DNA of 64,000 nucleotides from Membranipora membranacea (taxonomy: Eukaryota; Bryozoa; Gymnolaemata; Cheilostomatida; Membraniporidae): contig OU612069.1 in assembly GCA_914767715.1 (NCBI GenBank), positions 10,287,387 to 10,351,386 of the forward strand, in the 5' to 3' direction. Shown in pieces: positions 56,979-64,000 of this stretch. The notes below the pieces were generated by a model. It searched no databases. It worked only from the letters and a program-made list of their open reading frames with translations, and was not told the origin of the DNA. The translations under genes and the position numbers were made by a program. Position 1 is the first letter of the stretch. The number at the start of each line of letters is the position of its first letter.

Positions 56979-58546
56979 AGGTATAAGATACAAACTCCAG
57001 TCAGCCCATCCAAACTGGCAATTGAACTAGAGGGTTGTGTGGACAGAGAATTTATGGTAGAAGGGTTCTCGAACGGGTTTTCACTAGGCGTTCAAGAGAG
57101 CTGCTCAATATCAAAAACGGAAGTGAGGCTCAGACCAGCAAATACTGCACTATTGGCTAAGCTGAAAAAAGAACAAAAACACAAAAGAATTATAGGGCCT
57201 TTCGCAATCCCTCCGCTACATGATATGATAATATCTCCTCCTTATGTGATACCAAAACCATGTTGAACAAAGCACCGATTGATTTTCAATCTTTCATCCC
57301 CACAAGGTAGCTCTGTGAATGACTTCATCAAAGAGGAAAATAAATCAGTCCATTATTGTTCAGTTGAGGATGTTGCAAAGAGCATGGTAGCTAGACAGCC
57401 TCTTGGTAACGTGTGGCTAGCCAAAGTGGATTTAGCGGATGCCTATAGAATAGTCCCTATTCGGACCCAGGACTGGAAATACCAGAGAGGATGACAGGAT
57501 GCTTCCAATGGGCGCTTCATCATCTTGTAACATTTTCCAGAGGATTAGTGATGGCATAAAGTCAATGTTCCACAATGTTTACAGGGAAGATGCTGATGTG
57601 TTTAACTATCTAGATGACTTTCTGTTTATGGCGAGTTCAAAAGAGGCTTCTGATGCAGCCCTTAGTGCTTTCGAGGACCTTTGTCTTCGGGTAGAAATCC
57701 CCATAGCTGCTCATAAAACAGTTCGGGCAACTCAACGGCTAGTTTTCTTAGGTCTAGGGATAGACTCACAAAGAAGGACACTCTTTATACCAGCTGAGAA
57801 GAGGGTCAAAGTCCAAGAGAAGCTCACCTCATTTTTGCGGTTGCAGGCCCCCCGAGTTAAGTTGTGGCAGTCGATAGCACGCTCCGCGAATTACTTGGCA
57901 CAAGTGGTGTGAGCAGGACGCACTTACCTTAGTAGTGTGTATGGCGGATTAGCAGGTGTTTTGTCTCAGAATAAGAACAAGAGAAGGCGAGTGAGTGAGG
58001 AGGTGAAAGAGGATCTAAGGGTGTGGTGTGCTTTACTTGAGGCCCCTCCTGAAAAACCATACGGACATTGTCCTGGCGGATTTTACTTCATTCCCGCCGT
58101 TAATCACAGATGCATCAACTTCTTTGGGTTTTGGAGGCGTCTGGGGAGACCAGTGGTTTTACGGATCCTGGCCTCAGGTTGCAGTGCCTAATATAGCATT
58201 ACTGTTCCCCATAGTGATTGCTCTCCTGATGCTTCAGGAGTGTGTGGCCAACTGTTCCATTCGAGTGTTCACCGACAACATGGCCCTGGTCGCCGTTATC
58301 AACAAGCTATACAGTAAGGAACCTGCTCTACGTAGGATGCTTCGCCACATTGCAAAGCTCTGCCTGAACAAGAATATTTACATCTCCGCATTCCATGTGA
58401 AAGGTGTGGATAATATCGGTCCAGATATCCTATCAAGAGGCAAAATAGAGAAATTTCGGCTTACGTTTCCTGCTATGAGATCAGATCCAATAGTCATCCC
58501 CCACCATCTCGACCCAATCAACTCGGGTTTCATTACATGGATCTAA
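56979..58546 (+). pseudogene. Ngaro-like reverse transcriptase-RNase H, interrupted
   Basis: The acceptor TTTTAG at 56978 leaves phase 0. RT: GPFAIPPLHDMIISPPYVIP, TGA at 57264-57266, then LIFNLSSPQGSSVNDFI, motif A KVDLADAYRIVPI, TGA at 57492-57494 with a frame change, LPMGASSSCNIF, the YLDD catalytic box at 57607-57618, TGA at 57910-57912, then a frame change near 58060-58090. RNase H: ITDASTSLGFGGVWG and VFTDNMALVAV with catalytic Asp residues, then FHVKGVDNIGPDILSR. The last block ends at TAA 58544-58546. Core motifs survive but no continuous frame does. All three interrupting codons are TGA. Confidence 0.85.
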
Positions 58547-58563
58547 CAAACAGTTATCGCAAT

Positions 58564-58578
58564 GACGTATTAGTCGTC
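58564..58578 (+). other. TATTAGT stem-loop 3 (after RT-RNase H)
   Basis: GACG-TATTAGT-CGTC, preceded by CAAT, 17 nt after the stop codon. A second small hairpin CCCT...AGGG follows at once (58578-58592). Confidence 0.8.
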
Positions 58579-58700
58579 CCTTGTCAGCAGGGCATTTCTT
58601 CACCCGTGGCGAGGGTTAAATTAGTTTCTTCTTGACCTTATAATAATTATGTATCGGTACATTTAATGATATATTCAATTCTTTCCTCTTCTTTTTGTAG

Positions 58701-59562
58701 AACTTGAAGAAGAAGTGGACAGACTGATCGGTGCATCAGTATGCCCAGCGTCTGCAAAGATTTATGAAAAATATTTTAACAAATTCAAAAAGTTCTGTGA
58801 TGGCATGGACCTTTCTTACCAGACAGAAGCCTGTAAATCTTCGGTGGAGTTGTGGATTACACATCTGAAGAAAGAGGGCCTTGCTTACAGTACAGTACTG
58901 ACTCACATCTCCGCCCTACGCCATTCTTTTCGCAAGTTAGACCTAAAAGTATCCCTGGACTCAGGAAGACTCAAGATGCTGCTGAAAGGGCTTAGGAATG
59001 AGTATACAGCAGGCACGAAAACTGCAGTGTCTTCCAGTCATCTGCTCAGACTTGACAGGGCAGCTGAAATACTTGCTTCTAGAGTTGCGTGCCAGTTTCG
59101 CTGCATGATGGCAGTTAGCTTTTTTACGGGTTTCTTCGACCATCAGAGTTTTGCACCACAGCTAGCTCCCATGCCCTTCTGTTCGGAGATGTGCATTGGT
59201 CAAAGGATAAAACCTCTCATTTAACTCTGAGGTTGTTCAAACACTCTAAGACAGAGGCTAGGGTCAAACTTGTTGACAACTCCGGCGAACCCTTGAAACC
59301 AGTGCTGTTGCTACAGCAATACCTGGATTTGTTTGGGCATAAACTCCCTGAGTCACCACTCTTTGATGTTTCCGCCCAGGAGTTTGGGAAAATATTACAG
59401 TATGTAGCTGGTAGAGCGGGGATAAAGTCAAAGCTCACACCGCACTGTTTCCGTCAAGGAGGGGCTACTTTGGCTAGAAAGAGAGGATGGACCGCAGCTC
59501 AGATACAGGTGCACGGCAGGTGGAATTCAGAGGCCTACTTAAGTTATATTAAACATAACTGA
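58701..59562 (+). pseudogene. Tyrosine recombinase of the YR element, one frame break
   Basis: It follows the strong acceptor CTTCTTTTTGTAG. The N-terminal core-binding domain reads SAKIYEKYFNKFKKFC, VELWITHLKKEGLAYSTV, LTHISALRHSFRKLD. The catalytic domain follows after a frame change at about 59140-59200: CRQGG-type box as HCFRQGGATLARKRG (59443 on, His and second Arg) and HGRWNSEAYLSYI with the nucleophile Tyr. The first catalytic Arg, expected just after FFTGFF, is not seen because the sequence is scrambled there. The reading frame at the acceptor is one base off the phase-0 leader, unlike the three other blocks. Confidence 0.8.
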
Positions 59563-59682
59563 TACTTTATTGGGCTGTGTATTTGGCGAAATGGAGTTCC
59601 GTTATAAACTCCTCTCCTTTGGTGCTAAATTTTCCGCATTTTACTAAAGTATCGAGGCCAAATTTCCTCCTATAAAGTTCTT

Positions 59683-59866
59683 GCCCTGCCCTGCCCTGCC
59701 CTGCCCTGCCCTGCCCTGCCCTGCCCTGCCCTGCCCTGCCCTGCCCTGCCCTGCCCTGCCCTGCCCTGCCCTGCCCTGCCCTGCCCTGCCCTGCCCTGCC
59801 CTGCCCTGCCCTGCCCTGCCCTGCCCTGCCCTGCCCTGCCCTGCCCTGCCCTGCCCTGCCCTGCCC
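59683..59866. repeat. (CCTGC)n pentanucleotide tract, ~37 copies
   Basis: A perfect 5-bp tandem repeat. B2 has only GCCCTGCCC at the same place, so the tract expanded within B1 after the two repeats formed. Apparent long reading frames here are by-products. Confidence 0.97.
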
Positions 59867-59927
59867 AGCAACTTACTGTACTTACTAAAATGTTTATTTC
59901 TAACTTATTGGGGGTTAACCAGGAAAT

Positions 59928-59942
59928 GGCGTATTAGTCGCC
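59928..59942 (+). other. TATTAGT stem-loop 4 (in B1)
   Basis: GGCG-TATTAGT-CGCC preceded by AAAT. It is followed by a CCCCCT...AGGGGG hairpin (59943-59960). Confidence 0.8.
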
Positions 59943-60239
59943 CCCCTCCTATAGGGGGACCCCCAGCTATCTTGTTAATCATTGAGGTAAGAAAAAATAC
60001 AGAGTTTTTTACACCTAAAGAACTCATTTTTTCTTGAGCAATGTGACAAGGCTCAGTTATTTAATAACACAGTACGGTGTTATAACTGGTAAAATTTACT
60101 AGCTTTAATCTGGCCTCAGAGCCTCATACTTTGTTGCTATCTTATCTTACCTAAAGCATTATCCTGTACCACGGCGCACCTTATAGCGAGTTTATGCAAA
60201 TTTACTTATCTCGTCAGTTCGCGGGTCTTTCTCATCCCT

Positions 60240-60282
60240 TTCATTCTAGACAACTGAAGTGACAAGTCGTCTTTTCACAATT
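60240..60282 (+). repeat. Split repeat A2
   Basis: TTCATTCTAGACAACTGAAG to CTTTTCACAATT, the partner of A1 at 51988-52030, lying between B1 and B2. Confidence 0.8.
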
Positions 60283-60361
60283 CCCACCCTCCCGCCCTAA
60301 AATACTACCTTCTGTTACTATATTTCTCAGTGTGTGAAAGAGGACTTGGGTGCATGTGTAG

Positions 60362-60578
60362 TTGGTGCTAAATTTTCCGCCTTTTCTAAAGTATAGAGGC
60401 CGAATTTCCTCCTATAAAGTTTTTGCCCTGCCCATGCTGTTCTCCAGCAACTTACTGTACTTACTAAAATGTTTATTTCTAACTTATTGGGGGTTAACCA
60501 GGAAATGGCGTATTACTCGCCCCCCCTTCTATAGGGGAACCCCCAGCTATGTTGTTAATCATTGAGGTAAGAAAAAAT
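60362..60578 (+). repeat. Split repeat B2 (3' end of YR element)
   Basis: A direct repeat of B1. It keeps the stem-loop (GGCG-TATTACT-CGCC at 60507-60521, one loop change) and the following CCCC...GGGG hairpin. Past 60578 it runs into sequence shared with the fold-back arm tip. Confidence 0.9.
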
Positions 60579-60688
60579 CACTGTTTTTACACCCTCCAGT
60601 GATGTCGCGTCACTATAATTAAGTGCCTAACTGCCTCAATGCTAATGCTCCATACAGTGTCCTGTCTAGGTTTATTATTAAGTCTATG

Positions 60689-61292
60689 TGTTCAACTCAG
60701 TGAGATAAACACTTTCGCGCGTTTTAACGACTTATTTCGCTATAACTTCGCCAATTTTGTCCGATCATCCCGATATTAGCGCCAAAAGACTCGCAGTGCA
60801 AAGCTGAGTCAGAATATGTGTTTCAATTTGAAAGTCTTTCAAAAACCGTACATTTTTCACCATGATGCTCAACTCAGTGAGATAAACACTTTCGCGCGTT
60901 TTAACGACTTTTTTCGCTATAACTACGCCAATTTTTGTCCGATCATCCCGATATTAGCGCCAAAAGATTCGCAGCACAAAGTTGAGTCTGAATATGTGTT
61001 TCAATTTGAAATTTGAAAGCCTTTCAAAAACCGTACTTTTTTCACCATGATGCTCAACTCAGTGAGATAAACACTTTCGCGCGTTTTAACAACATTTTTC
61101 GCTATAACTTGGCCAATTTTTGTCCGATCGTCCCAATATTAGCGCCAAAAGATTCGCAGCGCAAAGCTGAGTCTGAATATGTGTTTCAATTTGAAATTTG
61201 AAAGTTTTTCAAAAACCGCACTTTTTTCTACAAGATGCTCAACTCAGTGAGATTAACACTTTCGCGCGTTTTAACAACTTTTTTCGCTATAA
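60689..61292. repeat. Degenerate satellite units, right edge
   Basis: About three and a half diverged units (CCAATTTTTGTCCGATC, ATTAGCGCCAAAAGA, TTTCAAAAACCG). They resemble the degenerate units at 49,900-50,218 more than the array core, as expected for an old array edge into which the composite element inserted. Confidence 0.9.
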
Positions 61293-61346
61293 TGTATATA
61301 TCGCTTTAGTAATGAGCGGCTCCATCAGCACCTCTTACTTAATCAG

Positions 61347-61449
61347 ACAACTACCAAAGTGAAGAAGTAAACGTCCAAAGATATGAAGAGTTGTGCTGTA
61401 TATCAAATTCACCTGCATCAGCCAACTCACTTTCTAATGACCTGATGAG
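61347..61449 (+). CDS. Exon-like stretch, unknown protein
   Basis: Between the acceptor CTTAATCAG and the donor GATGAG|GTATGA. It encodes NYQSEEVNVQRYEELCCISN and SPASANSLSNDLM. No family recognised. A 35-bp intron to the next stretch (acceptor TTTTATAG at 61484) would keep the frame. Confidence 0.35.
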
Positions 61450-61484
61450 GTATGAGAATATGTCTCTGTATTTGTATTTTATAG

Positions 61485-61590
61485 TCAGAGACTGGATACT
61501 GCAAGTTCAAAATTTGATGATGACAATGATGGACCAGAACATATCACAAGTAGATGCAACACCTCGACAGAAAACCAGCAATAATACAAT
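61485..61590 (+). CDS. Exon-like stretch, acidic
   Basis: After TATTTTATAG it reads QRLDTASSKFDDDNDGPEH and then TSRCNTSTENQQ before TAA. Beyond, a -1 frame carries KLNVCQNCNLMVTSSRIKKQ up to a donor TCAAAG|GTGAGA (61673). The pattern again suggests a missing base, as in the TANGO6-like exons. Confidence 0.3.
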
Positions 61591-62431
61591 CACCTATCAA
61601 ACTGAACGTTTGTCAGAACTGTAATCTAATGGTAACATCGTCAAGAATAAAGAAGCAGCAGCCCAGGTCAAAGGTGAGAGTCAGCCTGTTACACTTCTAA
61701 CCAATGTCTGTTTCATGCTAAGGCCGTCCCGCCTCACATAGGGGGGGAACCAAACCAAAGACTACTCCTTGGTCAAACTAACTACGCTTTTTTGTGGGAG
61801 TCATAGTCTATATCGTTAATCAGGTTTTATTAAAATGATAGAGAGGTCTGTTTTGTGACCTTGAAGGGGTCTTGACGGATTCACCTAGGCTGAGTTAGCT
61901 TACACCAATGAGGAAGTGTAGTTTTCTGAATAAGTCAGATATTGACAGCGTGACAAATCATACAGGAAGTAAACGAAACCGTACACAAAAATATATGATG
62001 TTTATCATCTATGATAGAGAATTAACCTGTCAACGTTCCATTCTGTATTGGATCACACACCAAAGAGTCCCTTGCAAATCAATTTCTCTTTGAGAACAAA
62101 ATTTCTTACTTGGTACTTGAATTTATTAGAGTAAAATTTTTTTTGCAAATACCTGAGTATTCTTATGGTGGGTGTACTGCAGTTTACACCCACCAAACAC
62201 TCTCATCAACCACAAGCTGCCAACAATAGATTCCTTCTTAAATAGCTAATGTATGTATGCTGTTAAGTCAGACAACTCAGCACACAAGTGAGAACAAAAC
62301 ACACACAGATTCATCAGTTCTAAGATGGTATGAGTTGAGGTCTATGTTTGAATGTCATTAAACTTAAGACCACTGTCACAGTTGATACACAGGTTAAGGC
62401 CAGAGCTGCAGTGGCCAGTCTCATGCCTCAC

Positions 62432-62632
62432 CTGTATACACTTTGTTAGTTTCACATACAGTGGCCGCAATCGTTTTAACATCTGATCTGTAGAGACCGA
62501 GTTGTCAGCCATTGCATAGAAAGTTTGCACACTCACATACAATATGGTAGTTGGGTGAATTAGCGTAAAACTAGAATTTGTTCGGAGCCACTTTCCTCCA
62601 ACTATACACTCCACCCTCCAGCACTGTTTTGC
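62432..62632 (-). CDS. Exon-like stretch, unknown protein
   Basis: 67 codons, phase 0 at both ends, between GATCCCAG and ATACAG|GTGAGG. It encodes CWRVECIVGGKWLRTNSSF, ILYVSVQTFYAMADNSVS and MLKRLRPLYVKLTKCIQ. No family recognised. It lies between plus-strand exon-like stretches, so one of these calls may be wrong. Confidence 0.35.
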
Positions 62633-62796
62633 CTGGGATCTATGAAAAGATAATACATGACAAAGTTTGTGAGTTTATCATTATTACTTGAGTGTATTCT
62701 TTAGGTGGATAAATTTGTATAAATTTAGATGTATAAATTTAGGTGCGTAGGGTAAGCCTTGTAATTTTTACTCCATGCAATGCCCATTTATTTCAG

Positions 62797-62906
62797 CGTC
62801 ATTAGATGAGAGACTGGCACATTATGAGTATCTGGAATGTTATAGAGACAGGAGTAGAGTACTGGAGGAGCGGGTCGATAGGTCGACTAGCTCAACGACA
62901 TCATGA
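62797..62906 (+). CDS. Possible terminal exon, charged helix
   Basis: After TTTATTTCAG it reads SLDERLAHYEYLECYRDRSR, then VLEERVDRSTSSTTS and TGA. A coiled-coil-like composition typical of a C-terminus. Family unknown. Confidence 0.35.
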
Positions 62907-62924
62907 TGCTGGCAAGTGAGCTCA

Positions 62925-62972
62925 ACGCATCTTTTAGCGGTCAAGTCGGGACGATCGGACAAAAATTGGCGT
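62925..62972 (-). repeat. Orphan fragment of the 186-bp satellite
   Basis: On the minus strand CGCCAATTTTTGTCCGATCG is followed by TCCC and a diverged remainder (CGCTAAAAGATGCG). It matches the degenerate edge units in the opposite orientation, about 1.6 kb beyond the array. Confidence 0.65.
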
Positions 62973-63658
62973 AAAATTGGTAGTCGCCCCCACAAAAAAT
63001 TGTCAAAATACCTATTTAGGCGGATAATTTTAAACCCGGAATTCACTCCGTCTCACTAAACTTGATATAATGTCGGTAAAATTTGAACCGCCGGTCGAAT
63101 CTGAATGATTCAAAATACATAAAATGGCGTGAATCTAGTTTGATTTGCAGTTGTTGAAGCTGGATGGGTCAAACTGTAGGTGTTTATTGTGTGGTAGAAT
63201 AGGGTTCAGATGTTACTGTGTTGCCATGTGATGCAAGCTTATGATATTTTTCATATATATGTTTATTCCGATAAATAAAATATGTTAACAGTAAGGACAC
63301 AAAACTGGAGGACAACCATACAGCATCTCAGACACCAAGTCTCTGATACAGTGCATGAAAAAATATCATAATTATTCTCAAGCGCCAGGGTGTCAATAAT
63401 CATGTGGAGCCATGAGTCGATAGGAGGTACAAAACTTATCCAATGTTCATGACAATTGTGTGACAACCACAAGGTCACTTTGGCACTTTTATATCTGGGT
63501 TACAAAGATCATCAGCTCCATGCTCAAGCTAAGATAGGTGTCACATGATATAATGTGAAATTCACCACAAAGATTGTGAGATATGATGAGGCTGACTTAT
63601 ATAAGGCTGACTTATATAAGGCTGTGTATCGGAAATCTGTAGCTTCTTTATATCTAGC
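62973..63658. other. Non-coding stretch
   Basis: No exon or repeat that I can support. Confidence 0.3.
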
Positions 63659-63817
63659 TCAGTTCCACAAGTCAAAGTTCAATGTCTGTCCGTTCGTCTG
63701 ACTGCTGCTGTTGCCCCATGATGCGTTTGCACCTCCTGCAGTAGCCATCGTCACTTTTTGTGGTTTTGTTTGCTGTTGTTGATTTACAGACATGTTGGCC
63801 ATCTGCGCCTGAAGCTG
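63659..63817 (-). CDS. Terminal exon, resembles SMAP-type ArfGAP C-terminus
   Basis: After TTTTATAG it encodes 52 residues in phase 0: QLQAQMANMSVNQQQQ, VTMATAGGANASWGNSS and a final GQTLNFDLWN before TGA. A Gln/Met-rich tail with an isolated Trp and an ending GQTLxxxLW is what I associate with stromal membrane-associated ArfGAPs (SMAP1/2), which act in clathrin-linked traffic. Only the disordered tail is in the window; the ArfGAP zinc-finger domain would lie beyond 64,000. The identification rests on a short low-complexity match. Confidence 0.45.
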   Translation of the reverse strand, partial: QLQAQMANMSVNQQQQTKPQKVTMATAGGANASWGNSSSQTNGQTLNFDLWN

Positions 63818-64000
63818 CTATAAAACATAATCAAATAAAAGGCTGTAACTATAAGTTAGTCACAGTTTAGTGAAACCTGATAATAACTTATAAATTATGA
63901 TTCAGTATGGCTTATCCCTAGTATATCCCAACTTTTAACACCCCTCACTTGACCTGCGCTGTGTCCACATTGTAACTATTATTGTGAGGTGCATCCTAAA
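63818..64000. other. Intronic end of window
   Basis: AT-rich sequence upstream (in gene sense) of the terminal exon 63659-63817; nothing else seen. Confidence 0.4.

Larger units (their letters stand above)
59619..59998 (+). repeat. Split repeat B1, with CCTGC expansion
   Basis: It starts TTGGTGCTAAATTTTCCGC and ends ATCATTGAGGTAAGAAAAAA. It matches B2 (60362-60578) over its length apart from the 184-bp pentanucleotide tract. Confidence 0.9.
51988..60578 (+). mobile_element. Ngaro-like YR retrotransposon with split direct repeats
   Basis: Coding order: leader exon, SGNH hydrolase, Gag, RT-RNase H, tyrosine recombinase; no integrase or protease. The termini are split direct repeats in the order A1 (51988-52030), B1 (about 59619-59998), A2 (60240-60282), B2 (60362-60578), as expected for the Ngaro type. 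A1 and A2 differ at 3 of the first 40 positions. B1 and B2 are near identical except for a CCTGC expansion in B1. The copy is dead (several in-frame TGA codons and frame breaks in RT and YR). A 575-bp pogo-type MITE sits in its first intron. Confidence 0.85.
50227..60688. mobile_element. Composite TIR/fold-back element in the satellite
   Basis: The left end CATTGACTTAATAATAAACC and the reverse of the right end CATAGACTTAATAATAAACC start ~115-bp imperfect inverted repeats. Both contain GGCACTTAATTAT, GTGACGCGAC and CACTGGAGGGTGTA. Identical 8-bp copies TGTTCAAC flank it at 50219-50226 and 60689-60696, and satellite units continue on both sides. The 10,462-bp block therefore inserted as, or grew inside, one TIR element. 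An 8-bp duplication fits hAT-like, Mutator-like or similar transposases; none is encoded here. Most of its length is a nested Ngaro-like retrotransposon. Confidence 0.8.

Noticed and set aside
59644-60037. Long frames on both strands around the CCTGC tract
   Set aside because: Pure pentanucleotide repeat, open in several frames by composition.
62840-63046. 68-codon minus-strand frame
   Set aside because: It spans the orphan satellite fragment and the opposite of a better exon-like stretch; no protein pattern.

Overview
The window looks like nuclear DNA from an invertebrate animal. It shows short spliceosomal introns with GT/AG borders, very little coding density, DIRS-like and Ngaro-like tyrosine-recombinase (YR) retrotransposons, hAT and pogo-type MITEs, tRNA-derived SINE copies and a long satellite block. 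I lean towards a sponge or another early-branching animal, but nothing here proves the species. There is no bacterial-style operon, rRNA gene or CRISPR array.

Layout. (1) About 2.1-14.3 kb holds a multi-exon minus-strand gene that I read as a TANGO6/RTP1-family protein. Most splice junctions join in phase, but three exons need a single -1 frame correction. Its introns carry SINEs, an 18-bp minisatellite, a MITE copy that forms an entire intron, and a 54-bp minisatellite whose unit carries the 5' splice donor. (2) 15.08-15.50 kb is a hAT-type MITE with an exact 8-bp target duplication and a tRNA-like insert. (3) 17.3-20.7 kb is a decayed DIRS-type retrotransposon (gag, RT, RNase H, stump of the recombinase). 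(4) 22.5-23.1 kb is the full-length copy of the MITE family that forms the intron in region 1. (5) 26.25-50.22 kb is a 186-bp, CpG-rich satellite with dimeric and 8-unit higher-order structure, broken by a 500-N placeholder gap. It resumes in degenerate form at 60.69-61.29 kb. (6) Inserted in the degenerate satellite edge is a 10.46-kb block (50,227-60,688) with ~115-bp terminal inverted repeats and a perfect 8-bp target duplication. It is a fold-back element that itself contains a Ngaro-like YR retrotransposon (51,988 to ~60,578), which in turn contains a pogo-type MITE (54,386-54,960). (7) 61.3-64 kb holds a few isolated exon-like stretches on both strands, one resembling the C-terminus of a SMAP-type ArfGAP.

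The most interesting object is the Ngaro-like element. It has a small 5' coding exon with a phase-0 splice donor, then four separate coding blocks (SGNH hydrolase, Gag with CCCH zinc finger, RT-RNase H, YR). Each block is preceded by a polypyrimidine-AG acceptor. The first three blocks are followed 17-23 nt after their stop codons by the same 15-nt stem-loop, and the terminal repeats carry it too. The loop is TATTAGT and two stem base pairs co-vary between copies. A second family of small hairpins (CCCTC...GAGGTGAT) is clustered in the long first intron. This suggests a retroelement that expresses several ORFs by alternative splicing from one leader exon, with a conserved RNA structure marking the end of each cistron. 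This copy is damaged by stops and frameshifts, so the idea must be tested on intact relatives.
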